From positions 1 to 32,726 of the forward strand of contig JAHQVL010000032.1 of NCBI GenBank assembly GCA_019634345.1: a DNA stretch of 32,726 nt. The letters run 5' to 3'. The DNA comes from Rhodothermaceae bacterium (GTDB taxonomy: Bacteria > Bacteroidota > Rhodothermia > Rhodothermales > JAHQVL01). Below, piece after piece: positions 1 through 8,921 of the stretch; positions within the stretch are counted from its first letter, which is position 1; the number at the start of each line of letters is the position of its first letter. The notes under the pieces were generated by a model. That model worked only from the letters and a program-made list of their open reading frames with translations. It made no database searches and was not told the origin of the DNA. The position numbers and the translations under genes were made by a program.

Positions 1-1373
1 ATCCGATAGCTACCAATACCAACAGAGTCAGCAAAAGAAGCTGCCGTAACCTCTGTGGCAGAACGGTTTGTTTCTTCCATGCGCGCTTCAAGTCCTACAT
101 GTTGTTCTTTGACGGTAAAAAGGGCCTTGATGCGCCTGGACTCTCGTACATAGGGCCTTTTTGCAAGTCCATGGGTTGTCCCGCAGACGTCCCCCCGAAG
201 CCGGAGTCCGGGCCATCCAGCCTTTCCGTCATCTCGAGGGGCTTCGGTTTGAAGCCAATATAACAATGCATAACTCACTTCCATGGCTCCACGCTCATGG
301 TTCTTTTTGTCTTCTGGTGATACGTCGTACAGATTACCTAGCAGGTAATCGTTTTGAGGCCAGTTGATTAGAGAGATGCCGCTGTTCCCTTCCCCTCCGA
401 TAAGCTGACTTGGTGCAATGAGCCGACGGTACGTCCAAAGGTTAAAGAATGGGGTTTGAGCATTGGGCCGTGGGTCAAAGCTCAGCGTTCTAGGCTCTAG
501 AGTTATGGGGTTAGAGTAGGTCAGGCTTAATAATTTCCCCGGCCAGGCTGGTGTAAGAGGAGGGACATAGTCTCTCCAAAAATCATAGTTGGCTGGCCGA
601 GGAATGGTATGGTCTTCCCCCTCTCGATAATCAATCGCAAAACACCATGTTGGTGCCTGGATGTTTTCGGGGCCGGCAACTTCCGGGGCATGTGGTTCAC
701 CTGTATCTAGTCGGGATTCTGCACCGGTTACATATTCTGTGTTCGTTATCGGAAGCAAGTCACCGTTTTCAGTGGCGTCCAGAAAATACAGGCCGGTCAA
801 TTCGAGTTCTTCGCCACTGAGCACATGTCGAACGTGAACAGACTGCACAGTGTCGTTGCTTACTATAGCCCGTATCGGGATCGTATCTAGAAAAACCTGA
901 ATGCGGCCACTACTTAAATAGGGGGCCATTGAGGCCGTCAGAATCTGGTGTGCCACTAGAGGTTCATGGCAGAGATAAGATACCCCGCATGCACCGGGAT
1001 TCAGGTGCTCATCAGAAGCATGTTCAGCTTTCAAAGGATACCATTTTTTATAATAGGCGCGCACCGCATGCCTGTACGACCTATAGGAACGGGTTGCACC
1101 AAACTGCTCAATCCATGGGTGCTCATCCGGGGGCACTGCTTGCTGGGTTAGTTGACCCCCAATCCAATTGGTTTCCTCAGTGAGGATTACATTATAGCCT
1201 GATCTAGCGATAGCCAGCGCTGCGGCGCAGCCTCCAACACCACCTCCAATGATTACAACGTGTGCATCCTTTGCATGGCCGTTGAGGTAATAGGGAAGTA
1301 CTGATCGGGCGGGATAAGAACCCAGCCCTGTAAGAAGGGTCCCTCCAAGTTTGAAAAGATCTCTGCGGTTCAT
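1..1373 (-). CDS. FAD-dependent oxidoreductase, exported, partial (runs off left edge)
   Basis: The reading frame is open from an ATG at 1371-1373 to base 1, giving about 457 residues without a stop, so the C-terminus is missing. The N-terminus has a twin-arginine-like start (MNRRDLFKLGG) followed by a hydrophobic stretch, suggesting Tat export. Residues 38-48 read HVVIIGGGVGG, the dinucleotide-binding fold, with an acidic residue near 67 and IGGQLTQQ at 71-78. This pattern is typical of the FAD_oxidored family (PF12831), which often lies among carbohydrate-degradation genes. The substrate is unknown. The gene starts 9 bases after the cupin stop, so the two are probably co-transcribed. Family assignment is firm and function is open. 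Confidence 0.85.
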   Translation of the reverse strand, partial: MNRRDLFKLGGTLLTGLGSYPARSVLPYYLNGHAKDAHVVIIGGGVGGCAAALAIARSGYNVILTEETNWIGGQLTQQAVPPDEHPWIEQFGATRSYRSYRHAVRAYYKKWYPLKAEHASDEHLNPGACGVSYLCHEPLVAHQILTASMAPYLSSGRIQVFLDTIPIRAIVSNDTVQSVHVRHVLSGEELELTGLYFLDATENGDLLPITNTEYVTGAESRLDTGEPHAPEVAGPENIQAPTWCFAIDYREGEDHTIPRPANYDFWRDYVPPLTPAWPGKLLSLTYSNPITLEPRTLSFDPRPNAQTPFFNLWTYRRLIAPSQLIGGEGNSGISLINWPQNDYLLGNLYDVSPEDKKNHERGAMEVSYALLYWLQTEAPRDDGKAGWPGLRLRGDVCGTTHGLAKRPYVRESRRIKALFTVKEQHVGLEARMEETNRSATEVTAASFADSVGIGSYR

Positions 1374-1382
1374 GGCTATCGA

Positions 1383-1811
1383 TCAGTAAATAACAGGTTC
1401 TTTAATCGTGCACCAGGGTTCCTTCTGGCAGACATCTATGAGCGCTGGTCCTTCAAAATGGGCAGGGCCCAGGATAGCCAAGAAAACAAGAGGCTCGTCA
1501 AAAGGGTTGTAGGTGCCGTGTACAACATTCTTAGGGATGTGAGCGGCCTCTCCCGGTTCTAGAATGTGAGACGCAGTATCTACCCATTGCTCTGCCTTTC
1601 CCGAAATCACATAGATTATTTCTTCCATCTCCGGATGAGTATGAAACTGATGCGACTTTCCGGGAGGCATATGTACTCGGACTAGAAGCAAGTGATCAGC
1701 TTCAGTTAAGCCAGGGCGGCTAATCCAATGATGGGGTCCCCAGGGTGCTTCCTCGATAATTATGTCATCCTGCGTAATGAATCGTAACAGTTCTTCTCGT
1801 TGATCGTTCAT
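1383..1811 (-). CDS. small single-domain cupin protein
   Basis: A protein of 142 residues. The frame is open further upstream, but the ATG at 1809-1811 begins the recognisable domain. The longer version would run into the divergent gene at 1906 and adds a low-complexity, Cys/Lys-rich stretch, so I chose the internal start. Residues 57-64 carry the cupin metal motif (H57, H59, E64: HTHPEMEE) and H98 is the second-motif histidine. A conserved-looking GKAEQWVD stretch follows motif 1. Cupins of this size bind a metal and act as isomerases, dioxygenases or sugar-binding proteins; the sequence does not say which. It probably forms an operon with the FAD oxidoreductase that follows. Confidence 0.8.
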   Translation of the reverse strand: MNDQREELLRFITQDDIIIEEAPWGPHHWISRPGLTEADHLLLVRVHMPPGKSHQFHTHPEMEEIIYVISGKAEQWVDTASHILEPGEAAHIPKNVVHGTYNPFDEPLVFLAILGPAHFEGPALIDVCQKEPWCTIKEPVIY

Positions 1812-1842
1812 AAATACGTAAGTCTTACTCGTATGTCGTTTA

Positions 1843-1885
1843 TTGTTTGTTGTCCTTTGAATAACCGTCTGCAAACAACAAACAA
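1843..1885. promoter_or_regulatory. inverted repeat in divergent promoter gap (candidate operator)
   Basis: Two perfect 10-base arms, TTGTTTGTTG at 1843-1852 and CAACAAACAA at 1876-1885, are separated by 23 bases. They fill most of the 94-base gap between the divergent cupin (start 1811) and GWxTD (start 1906) genes. The position fits an operator or a hairpin in the short leader. The arms are A/T-rich and low in complexity, so chance is possible. Confidence 0.35.
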
Positions 1886-1905
1886 AATTCTTCCCCCAGT
1901 CAATC

Positions 1906-4101
1906 ATGCAGCACTTCTTAACGCTTCTTCTCTTTGCGATTCTTTGCTCTTCTGGCGTTAAACATCCTACCGATGAGTATACATATAAAGTCAAAAATCT
2001 GAAACCCCGAGACTATGGCATTGATGCAGGCACTTGGGAAAAGGCGTTGTCTATTCTCAATAGACGATTAAGCAATAATGAGCAGGACGTACAAGCATTG
2101 TACTTGAGGGCTGTAACGCGCAGGGAAATGGGAATTCGTAAGGCTTTGATTCTGCGAAAGATGGATTGGAAGCGAAGTACTGAAGACTTTGAGCAAATCC
2201 TTGAAAAGGACTCGTTGTATCACGATGTCCTATACCAATACGGATTGCTTCAGCAGTACAAAAAAGAGTTCGAAAAGGCATTTGAACTTATGCATCGGCA
2301 ACAGCAGTTATCGGGTAAAAAGGGGTATATTGAGGCATCGATTTTCCGAATGTACAGATATTATTTTACGGAGCATCCTCCTGCCGATTTGGAAGCATGG
2401 TTCGCAGAACACGCTTCTGATTATGCAACGTATTTTGAGGCTGAGGTGTTGAGATTAAACGGCGACTTAGAGGACGCTGATAAGCTGCTAGGGGATCTCT
2501 TAAAGAAAAATCTAGATATAGCAGCGCAACCCCTTTTATTGTCAAAGGCTCGTATTTACTACGGACTGGATAAGGCAGAAATTGCACAGAGTTACGTCTT
2601 ACAGGCCATAGACACTATTGAGGATGAAGTAAGTGCTCGCCTGTTTTTGGAAGATGTTAAATACATCCTATCGGATGAGGAGATTAATCGATATACCACG
2701 ATTGATCAGCCCCATGCGTATCGACAGTTCTTCTCAAATGTCCTGGAGAAAAGAAATCCTACAAGAGCAGATAAGGTTGATCTCAGGCTCCAGGTTCACT
2801 ACGAGCGGTTGATAGAAGCTGAAAGCATTTATGCACAATATGAGCCTCGGGAGTCCTTTCGAGTAATCAAAAGAACGGAGCGAAACCAAACTGCTGATCG
2901 TGACTTCCCACGGGCTTACTGGTTAAACGGAGAGATAGGGGATCGAGGGTTGATATTTATTCGGCACGGTAAACCCGATGATATTGCTGCCTCTGTAACT
3001 GAAAACACAGAGTTTATTGAATCCTGGCGGTACCTTAACCCGGACCTGGTTTTCCATTTTGAAGGACACAGTGGATTGGGTGTATTGATCCCTTCGTTAC
3101 CTAATAATATCGATGTACTGGAGGCTAGAGAAATATGGGGGGGAGGATATGCGTTGCTTTCACAGTCTCTACGTAGAAAGCAATCGTTAGCTGGTACCAG
3201 CCGAAGTAGAACAAATGATCTTGATATCATCAATTACAATAATGAGTTGTTCGATCAAGGCATTGAAGATGTGGGTTCAGGATTAACAACCGATCGGTAT
3301 GTGTGGCCGGGAGAGCTGAAACATATCAATCTCCCTTACATGGTTTCATCCTTTAGGACCGAGGACAAAAAGACACGAGTTGATATTCATTTTGCTATTC
3401 CGATAGGTGATGCTATTGAAGGAGCTGATCCAGTACCAGAGCGCTTAACGTTAGACGTTGGGTTTGCCGTTCATGATACGATGTGGAATGCGCTGCATAA
3501 GCAGCTTGAACTTCGCGCAATTACTCCCGCTAACTATCACAAGGATGATAGCGCAATAGACCTGGTTCAGTTCATAGCTTCGTCAGACTCGTATCATGTA
3601 AATCTACATGTTGGTATTGATGAGGTGCAGCGGAAAGGGTCTTATTTGTTTGGTTATCGTGTACCAGATTATACCTCAGAAGAATTGATGCTTAGCGATA
3701 TTATACCAGCTTCCCGAATTTTACCTGCAGAAGAGGAGGGGCGGTATACAAAAAACGGGTTGGATATCTTTGCAAATCCTGGCCGTGGATTCGATAGAAA
3801 GAACCCTTTATCTCTTTATTACGAAGTATACAACCTGACCTATGGGTCTGATGATCGTACCTCCTACACAATCACTTATACGCTGGAAGAGCAAAAAAAT
3901 AGGAAAAGGATCTTCAGGCGCAAACAAAACTTGGCGCTGTCGCTGACGGTTGAACGAGAAGGTACAGACCGCACAGCGATAGAATATAGTGAACTGGATG
4001 TCTCCTCTGTGAAAAAGGGAGCCTATGACCTGAAGGTAACAATCACAGACAAACATTCCGGTTATAGTGTGACGAACTATAGAGAGATAGCATTAGATTA
4101 G
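1906..4101 (+). CDS. secreted GWxTD-domain protein with N-terminal helical repeats
   Basis: A protein of 731 residues. The N-terminus has a hydrophobic export signal (residues 3-15). A Cys follows at 14, but the residues before it (AIL) are not a good lipobox. Residues about 40-260 look like TPR-type helical pairs. Residues 342-360 (GEIGDRGLIFIRHGKPDDI), followed by ESWRY at 372-376, match the pattern of the GWxTD domain known from Bacteroidota and Rhodothermota: charged turn, RG-hydrophobic strand, HG.PD, then a W.Y segment. The first Gly-Trp is not intact. The C-terminal 200 residues look beta-rich. The molecular role of GWxTD proteins is poorly defined; an envelope location is likely. It is divergent from the cupin gene and convergent with the next gene. 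Confidence 0.75.
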   Translation: MQHFLTLLLFAILCSSGVKHPTDEYTYKVKNLKPRDYGIDAGTWEKALSILNRRLSNNEQDVQALYLRAVTRREMGIRKALILRKMDWKRSTEDFEQILEKDSLYHDVLYQYGLLQQYKKEFEKAFELMHRQQQLSGKKGYIEASIFRMYRYYFTEHPPADLEAWFAEHASDYATYFEAEVLRLNGDLEDADKLLGDLLKKNLDIAAQPLLLSKARIYYGLDKAEIAQSYVLQAIDTIEDEVSARLFLEDVKYILSDEEINRYTTIDQPHAYRQFFSNVLEKRNPTRADKVDLRLQVHYERLIEAESIYAQYEPRESFRVIKRTERNQTADRDFPRAYWLNGEIGDRGLIFIRHGKPDDIAASVTENTEFIESWRYLNPDLVFHFEGHSGLGVLIPSLPNNIDVLEAREIWGGGYALLSQSLRRKQSLAGTSRSRTNDLDIINYNNELFDQGIEDVGSGLTTDRYVWPGELKHINLPYMVSSFRTEDKKTRVDIHFAIPIGDAIEGADPVPERLTLDVGFAVHDTMWNALHKQLELRAITPANYHKDDSAIDLVQFIASSDSYHVNLHVGIDEVQRKGSYLFGYRVPDYTSEELMLSDIIPASRILPAEEEGRYTKNGLDIFANPGRGFDRKNPLSLYYEVYNLTYGSDDRTSYTITYTLEEQKNRKRIFRRKQNLALSLTVEREGTDRTAIEYSELDVSSVKKGAYDLKVTITDKHSGYSVTNYREIALD

Positions 4102-4230
4102 CCCTTTCATTTTTACAAGATGGTACGCATTTACGCTCGTAGCGTCTTTGATCTGCCCTGATAGAATCATTTCTTCAAATGAGAGCAAGGATGATGTAGG
4201 TATACTTTTGCTGAACTACATAGTACAGGT

Positions 4231-4908
4231 TCAAGCAGGAGGGGCTTGTTTTCTGAAGGTAACATTGCCTCCCATGCCCCGGAAATAAAAAAACGTTCCT
4301 TCTAACCTACCTTCAGTTTCGTCTCGAATATCTAGAATGGCAAATCCTCTAGAAAACCCATTTTTGTTATAAAAGGTGTGCTGGAAACCTATTTTGCAAT
4401 CGTTACTGATTCCAGCCCAGCCAGATTCCCATTTGTAGTGGGTCGTATCAGTATCTGCGATTAGGTCGGTTCCATATTGCAATGTTGTATCGCTATTAAC
4501 AGGCGCTGTCATTAATCGAACTCCTGAAATTGAATATGAATTGTTGCGCCGCCGTATGATGGCATAGCCAGTTATTTTTACATGATTATCAAAGGAGTAT
4601 CCTTCGTAGATATATTTTCCTGTTAGGTCGAACTCAGGTACACAGTACTTCGCAGAGGTCAATCGGAACTGAGTCACCGTGTAGGGAACGATTAACCCTA
4701 TCAGAACAAATAAGAAGAATAGTATGAGGTATACGCCAAGTCGGAAGCGTAGTACGTTAGGTCTTCCCCTATGAACCCCATGCTCTTTGTTGCCAACTCC
4801 CCATTTTTGTAGCACTGTATTTAATGAGAAGAAGAAGAGCACTAAAATGATAATGATGAAGCCAACGGCTCCATATTGTACCAGGTAAGAGACATCAAAT
4901 CCAATCAT
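4231..4908 (-). CDS. hypothetical two-TM membrane protein
   Basis: A protein of 225 residues that I do not recognise. Two hydrophobic segments are visible, at about residues 9-28 and 57-81, with a short basic loop between them (KWGVGNKEHGVHRGRP). The remaining 140 residues appear soluble and beta-strand-rich, with SYSISGVRL-like strands and a GRLEGTFFYFRG segment near the end. The topology suggests a membrane anchor with a small extracytoplasmic beta-barrel or beta-sandwich domain. It is a single gene, convergent with the GWxTD gene across a 129-base gap. Codon use looks like its neighbours, so I take it as real. Confidence 0.6.
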   Translation of the reverse strand: MIGFDVSYLVQYGAVGFIIIILVLFFFSLNTVLQKWGVGNKEHGVHRGRPNVLRFRLGVYLILFFLFVLIGLIVPYTVTQFRLTSAKYCVPEFDLTGKYIYEGYSFDNHVKITGYAIIRRRNNSYSISGVRLMTAPVNSDTTLQYGTDLIADTDTTHYKWESGWAGISNDCKIGFQHTFYNKNGFSRGFAILDIRDETEGRLEGTFFYFRGMGGNVTFRKQAPPA

Positions 4909-5369
4909 AACAGTTCATTCGTTAAGTTGTATAAATGACGAACTGATGCGTGTAAGAGGGAGATTGATGTAGGAACGAATGAGGTAGTTGATGATGCGGG
5001 CAACAAAGCGTATTTTAACATAATACCAATCGAAGGTCCAAGCCAAAGTGTTCAGCCGCCAAACTGGAATGCTCTTGGTTTAGGACCTTTTTTAGTTCAA
5101 AAAAGCAATGAGATACTTTAGTGTATGTTATCGCTTGTGATGGCAAGCGCTAATTGTTGCAATTTCTTACCTATTCATACGAAAAGTTTAAGGGGATTCA
5201 AATATACTTTAGTGAATATTATTTGCTAAAGGTGATGTGGATTTAGTTTATTGTACCAAATATGCAATTATTTTAGACAATAAGTGCAATGTTTTTGTCC
5301 TTTTGGAAATACACTAATGTTTATTTTGGGGTTTTGTGAGCATGGTAAAGAGCTTTTTGACGCATTAAA
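4909..5369. other. 461-base intergenic gap, AT-rich, possible gene remnant
   Basis: No complete gene is visible between the divergent starts at 4908 and 5370. The part from about 5100 to 5369 is strongly AT-rich and contains many TTTAG and TTTTG runs, consistent with promoters for the regulator at 5370. A stop-free frame without a start codon at 4939-5121 on the plus strand translates to a plausible-looking peptide (for example GLGPFLVQKSNEIL before the stop). It may be the end of a decayed gene. Confidence 0.4.
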
Positions 5370-6233
5370 TTGGATATGGAAATTAATTTTGATGGGGTGC
5401 CCATCCGTCCTTTTAGTGAGATCCTAGAAGAATTGATTCAGAGATACACTCAGGGTAATAAGGCGGCATTTGTTAAGGAGATCAACGATAATTGTAAGGA
5501 CATTGTTGAAGACGGTAAGCCTCCTTTTAGCCCTAGTTTACTGCAAAAATACCTTACAGGCTCACAGCCTCGTTTAGATAAACTAAGGTTGATATCCCAT
5601 GCATTGCAGATCCCGATCACCTACCTTGCCGGGATTCCTGGAGAGGGTTTGAGGTGGTATATTAGGTACTATCCTGATTTGTGGTCCACAAACCTGGATG
5701 GAGTATTTAGAAAAGCACGGAAGCGGATTGATCTCTTGTGGACGCATGCTGACTTTCTTGTTGAATACATACGTAATAGTCAAACTGGGAGGCAGGAAGA
5801 GAAGCGATATATCGATGTGCTCATAGAATCGCTTGAAGCAACAGAAGATTTAAAAGTACGGGTACTGCTCCTTGATCCTGAATCTGGCTTTGCTCAATCC
5901 AGGGAGTCCATGGCAAGCGCGTATCGATTGGGTAACTTGGATTTTCGAAATAGGCAGAGTGATCTTTGGGAAGGTATTGATGAGCTGAATAAATGTGTTA
6001 AAAAGGGCAATAACGTTGATCCAAAGCGCTTTCAGGTAAAACTATATAATCATTTACCCACTCGTATAATGACTCGCATAGATGGGTGGACCTATTACAC
6101 TCCTTTGACACATAATAGAGGGAGTAGAAATTGCACGACATTTAAAGTACACTACCATATGTCGAACGCAAGAGAAACGTTTGACGACCACTTCTATTTC
6201 ATCTGGCACAACTCCCGTATCTTAGCCTACTAG
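5370..6233 (+). CDS. HTH (XRE-like) regulator with C-terminal sensor-like domain
   Basis: A protein of 287 residues. Residues about 15-90 look like an XRE-type helix-turn-helix with an unusual insertion: SEILEELI, then FVKEI, then SPSLLQKYLTGSQPRLDKLR and LISHALQIPITYLAG. A linker follows. Residues 112-287 match a recurring regulator-linked module: RKARKRIDLLW, KVRVLLLDPES at 162-172, a helical middle, KRFQVKLYNHLP, and a terminal DDHFYFIWHNSRIL. It resembles the DUF5919/phospholipase-D-like domains found after HTH regions, which I recall but cannot search. No HKD catalytic pair is visible, so a sensing role is more likely than catalysis. Its stop overlaps that of the next, convergent gene in a shared CTAG. 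Target and ligand are unknown. Confidence 0.6.
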   Translation: MDMEINFDGVPIRPFSEILEELIQRYTQGNKAAFVKEINDNCKDIVEDGKPPFSPSLLQKYLTGSQPRLDKLRLISHALQIPITYLAGIPGEGLRWYIRYYPDLWSTNLDGVFRKARKRIDLLWTHADFLVEYIRNSQTGRQEEKRYIDVLIESLEATEDLKVRVLLLDPESGFAQSRESMASAYRLGNLDFRNRQSDLWEGIDELNKCVKKGNNVDPKRFQVKLYNHLPTRIMTRIDGWTYYTPLTHNRGSRNCTTFKVHYHMSNARETFDDHFYFIWHNSRILAY

Positions 6234-6817
6234 ATCAATAAAACGGGTTTATCCAGAAACAATTTGCGTAACTCCGGCGGCAGGCCGAAGTGAGAATCCA
6301 TAAATCCGTCGATTTCTCCGAGAGTTTCGTTAGAGAGGAGTTGAGCAATTTCGTCCATTGCTGCACCACCAATCATGTAGGGAAAAGGGCCAAGAAGCAT
6401 CTGATTTGCTCTAAACAACCCAAATACCTGATATTCAGATAGCTCACGAATGTGAGTGCCTTTTACCATGCAATACGACAGTCGGTCGTTTACGTCAACG
6501 TCCTCTTCACTGGCACTTTGAATGCGCTCGTTTATATCGACGTGCTGCTCGAAGTAGGCCTCAACCCGTCGTAACGATGTTTTAGACATCTGCCCTTGCA
6601 GTTGTACCAGGCAATCCAGGCACATGGCATACTCAAACACTGTATCGGATACCTTGTAATCGGAGTAACTCGTGTAGGCTTTCTCAATGACATACTCATG
6701 GCCAGACTCCAGTATGGGTTCATCACAGCAAAGGCAGTTCGTAAATAACGAGTCAGATTCATGGGAGTGAAAAAGCTGGGGGATGTCAGTATGGTGTTTC
6801 ACAAGTGCTTTATTCAA
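6230..6817 (-). CDS. hypothetical Cys-pair (zinc-ribbon-like) protein
   Basis: A protein of 195 residues of no family I recognise. The start is a TTG at 6815-6817, overlapping the stop of the epimerase gene by 8 bases. A GTG five codons later is an alternative. Two CxxC pairs, C28/C31 (with C30) and C66/C69 (MCLDC), are 35 residues apart and suggest a zinc site. The rest is acidic and helical, with a terminal segment ending LPPELRKLFLDKPVLLI. Last gene of the operon that begins at 10136, so translation is probably coupled to the epimerase. It may be a small regulatory or assembly protein, but nothing in the sequence settles this. Confidence 0.6.
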   Translation of the reverse strand: MNKALVKHHTDIPQLFHSHESDSLFTNCLCCDEPILESGHEYVIEKAYTSYSDYKVSDTVFEYAMCLDCLVQLQGQMSKTSLRRVEAYFEQHVDINERIQSASEEDVDVNDRLSYCMVKGTHIRELSEYQVFGLFRANQMLLGPFPYMIGGAAMDEIAQLLSNETLGEIDGFMDSHFGLPPELRKLFLDKPVLLI

Positions 6818-7976
6818 GTAGTTGCCAGCAATACAATAGCATACGAGGCAGGTGAAACGGTCCTTTCCAGATGTTTCCTTTTAGAGGGACAGAGAGCCGG
6901 CCATCGCGATGTAGATAGCCATACCATTCTCCATATTCGGGGTCAGGAAAATGCGAAAACGACCAGTCGTGAACGAGGGTATGCCATTGTTTATATAGAG
7001 AATTGTTAGTAAGCGTATAGGCCAGTAATGTTGCAATGATTGCTTCATTGTGAGGCCACCAGAATTTCATGTCATGCCAGTATTCCTGGACGGGTAAATC
7101 GTATATATCCCGGAAATAATACAAGCCTCCGTATTCGGTGTCCCATCCTCGTTCCCACATCCACTCGAGTATTTGAGTGCCTATTCGGATAAGCTCTGAA
7201 TCGTTATTTCTCTGTTTTGCCTCATGCAATATGAACCACGCAGCTTCGATGGCATGTCCGGGATTGATTATCCTGCCATCAAAATGATTGATAATTTCGC
7301 CATTCGGCCCTACTACCTCCATAACGGCTTTATGGTCAGGCTTCATGAACAGGCGGGTGATGTTATTGATAGACCGATCAATGATAGCGTTGCATCCAGG
7401 AGCATCGATCGCGTCTCTCAGTACTTGAGCAAGGTTTATTGCGATCATGTTCGAGCCAAGTCCGGTCATAGGACGGCTCATGGGATCAACTTTAGGTGGT
7501 ATCAGGCCAGGTGTCGACGAATAGGTGTTATAGAGCTCGAACAATTCAATGGCTTTTGATGCTGCCTCGTCGCTTCCTGTTGCACGGGCGTACTCGGCGA
7601 AAGCGAGCGCACCGAAGGCTTCACTATATACATATCGTCTTTTTCTTAGCGGCCTGCCGTCCTGTGTGAGTTGAAAGAACATGCGCCCGTCCTGATCAAA
7701 AGCATGCTTTGAAAGAAAATCAATGCCGTGTTGAGCGAGCTCCAGCCATTCATCACGCGGTTCTACCGTATTGTACAACGTGCCGAGCAACCATGTGAAG
7801 CGGGCCTGTTGCCATATGCCTTTATCGGTGTCAATGACGGTGCCATCTCTACCCAATGCAATGGTGAATCCACCGTGGGTTCTGTCAACACTATGAGTCG
7901 TCCAGAAAGGGAGGATATCATTCAGGAGGGTGCTTTTATACGTAGAAGCAAGGTGTTCGCGGCTCTTTGGATCCAT
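6810..7976 (-). CDS. N-acylglucosamine 2-epimerase (AGE) family protein
   Basis: A protein of 388 residues, the usual length for the (alpha/alpha)6-barrel AGE/cellobiose-epimerase family. Family signatures are GIWQQARFTWLL (53-64), YSEAFGALAFAEYA (117-130), NPGHAIEAAW (238-247), KFWWPHNEAI (304-313), EYGEWYGYLHRDG (347-359) and GPFHLPR (372-378). H241 and H375 sit where the two catalytic histidines of AGE lie. The known reaction is interconversion of N-acetylmannosamine and N-acetylglucosamine; other members act on mannose, glucose or cellobiose. The lyase gene lies 3 bases upstream in the operon, which favours ManNAc/GlcNAc. Cytoplasmic, with no signal peptide. Confidence 0.85.
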   Translation of the reverse strand: MDPKSREHLASTYKSTLLNDILPFWTTHSVDRTHGGFTIALGRDGTVIDTDKGIWQQARFTWLLGTLYNTVEPRDEWLELAQHGIDFLSKHAFDQDGRMFFQLTQDGRPLRKRRYVYSEAFGALAFAEYARATGSDEAASKAIELFELYNTYSSTPGLIPPKVDPMSRPMTGLGSNMIAINLAQVLRDAIDAPGCNAIIDRSINNITRLFMKPDHKAVMEVVGPNGEIINHFDGRIINPGHAIEAAWFILHEAKQRNNDSELIRIGTQILEWMWERGWDTEYGGLYYFRDIYDLPVQEYWHDMKFWWPHNEAIIATLLAYTLTNNSLYKQWHTLVHDWSFSHFPDPEYGEWYGYLHRDGRLSVPLKGNIWKGPFHLPRMLLYCWQLLE

Positions 7977-7979
7977 ATT

Positions 7980-8909
7980 CTATAAGTTGGAGGCAGGAGG
8001 TTGTAAGGGCGCAGGGAAAATCTCAAGCGGGGCGATCTTTTCGTACACGCTATTTCGCTCAGCCAGGGACAACGTAGGCAGAGGCGGACGTGGAGGCCCA
8101 CAGGATACACCGAGCATTTTCATGATCGCTTTTCCTGTTGATACGCCCCCATAAGCATGGAATTCTCGCACGATCTCTGCAGATTGTGCCTGCAGTTTTT
8201 GTGCTTCATCGATCTTGTTATGTTCATACTCCATCAACAATCTATTATAGAGGGGCGATGAAAAATTATAGGTACTTCCGATAGCTCCGTCGATAGCAAA
8301 AGGGAGGGCTCCTAATAGCATTTCGTCGACACCAAAAAGAATCTCGATGGAGGAGCCTGATTCCAACTGAGCGGCTTGCCGGGCTCGTTGAAGGGTATAC
8401 AAATCAGGAGATGAAAATTTAAGGCCGGCAAACGTGGGGATCTGTTCCACAGCTATCGGGATAAATTCTCCCATATCTATGGAAGAATGGGTCATTGATG
8501 GGATGTGGTAATAGTAAAATGGAAGCGGAGCAGCGGCCTTTGCAATAGGAAGGAGGAAGTCTACAAGACCCAGAGCTGAGGATGGGGTAAAGTAATAGGG
8601 CGCAAGAGCAGAAACGGCTTCTGCACCAATTGCATGAGCATGCCTCGCTAATTGGATGGCTTCATGCTGGCTCGTATGACCTACATGAATCCATACTGAA
8701 AGGGTGTCTTTATGTTTAATCCAAGACTCTGCCACAACGATTCGTTCATTGAGCGACATTGAGGCAAACTCGCCAGTAGTCCCATTGATAAAGACGGTTT
8801 TGCATCCCTGTGCAATATATAGCTGGACAAGTTGAGCTATTACGTCAGTGTTCAGCGAATAGTCTGGGTGAAAGGGGGTATATGCGGCCGGTATTAATCC
8901 GTGTTTCAT
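7980..8909 (-). CDS. nanA: N-acetylneuraminate lyase-type class I aldolase
   Basis: A protein of 309 residues of the DHDPS/NAL TIM-barrel family. GTTGE at 43-47 binds the pyruvate carboxylate, Y134 in FYYYHIPSMT is the catalytic tyrosine, and K164 in GLKFSS is the Schiff-base lysine. The YYHIP and GLKFS contexts and AIDGAIGSTYNF (205-216) resemble sialic acid lyases, including the animal form, more than dihydrodipicolinate synthases. The likely reaction is cleavage of N-acetylneuraminate to ManNAc and pyruvate. The epimerase directly downstream would convert ManNAc to GlcNAc, which supports the call. It starts 12 bases after the VCBS lipoprotein stop. Another keto-deoxy sugar acid substrate remains possible. 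Confidence 0.8.
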   Translation of the reverse strand: MKHGLIPAAYTPFHPDYSLNTDVIAQLVQLYIAQGCKTVFINGTTGEFASMSLNERIVVAESWIKHKDTLSVWIHVGHTSQHEAIQLARHAHAIGAEAVSALAPYYFTPSSALGLVDFLLPIAKAAAPLPFYYYHIPSMTHSSIDMGEFIPIAVEQIPTFAGLKFSSPDLYTLQRARQAAQLESGSSIEILFGVDEMLLGALPFAIDGAIGSTYNFSSPLYNRLLMEYEHNKIDEAQKLQAQSAEIVREFHAYGGVSTGKAIMKMLGVSCGPPRPPLPTLSLAERNSVYEKIAPLEIFPAPLQPPASNL

Positions 8910-8921
8910 TATGACTTGGGG

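Noticed and set aside
161-1183. Several plus-strand open frames inside 1-1373
   Set aside because: They are antisense shadows of the FAD oxidoreductase, whose frame carries the GGGVGG motif and a Tat-like start.
1812-1994. Upstream extension of the cupin frame to 1994
   Set aside because: It would overlap the start of the divergent GWxTD gene and adds a Cys/Lys-rich stretch without family character.
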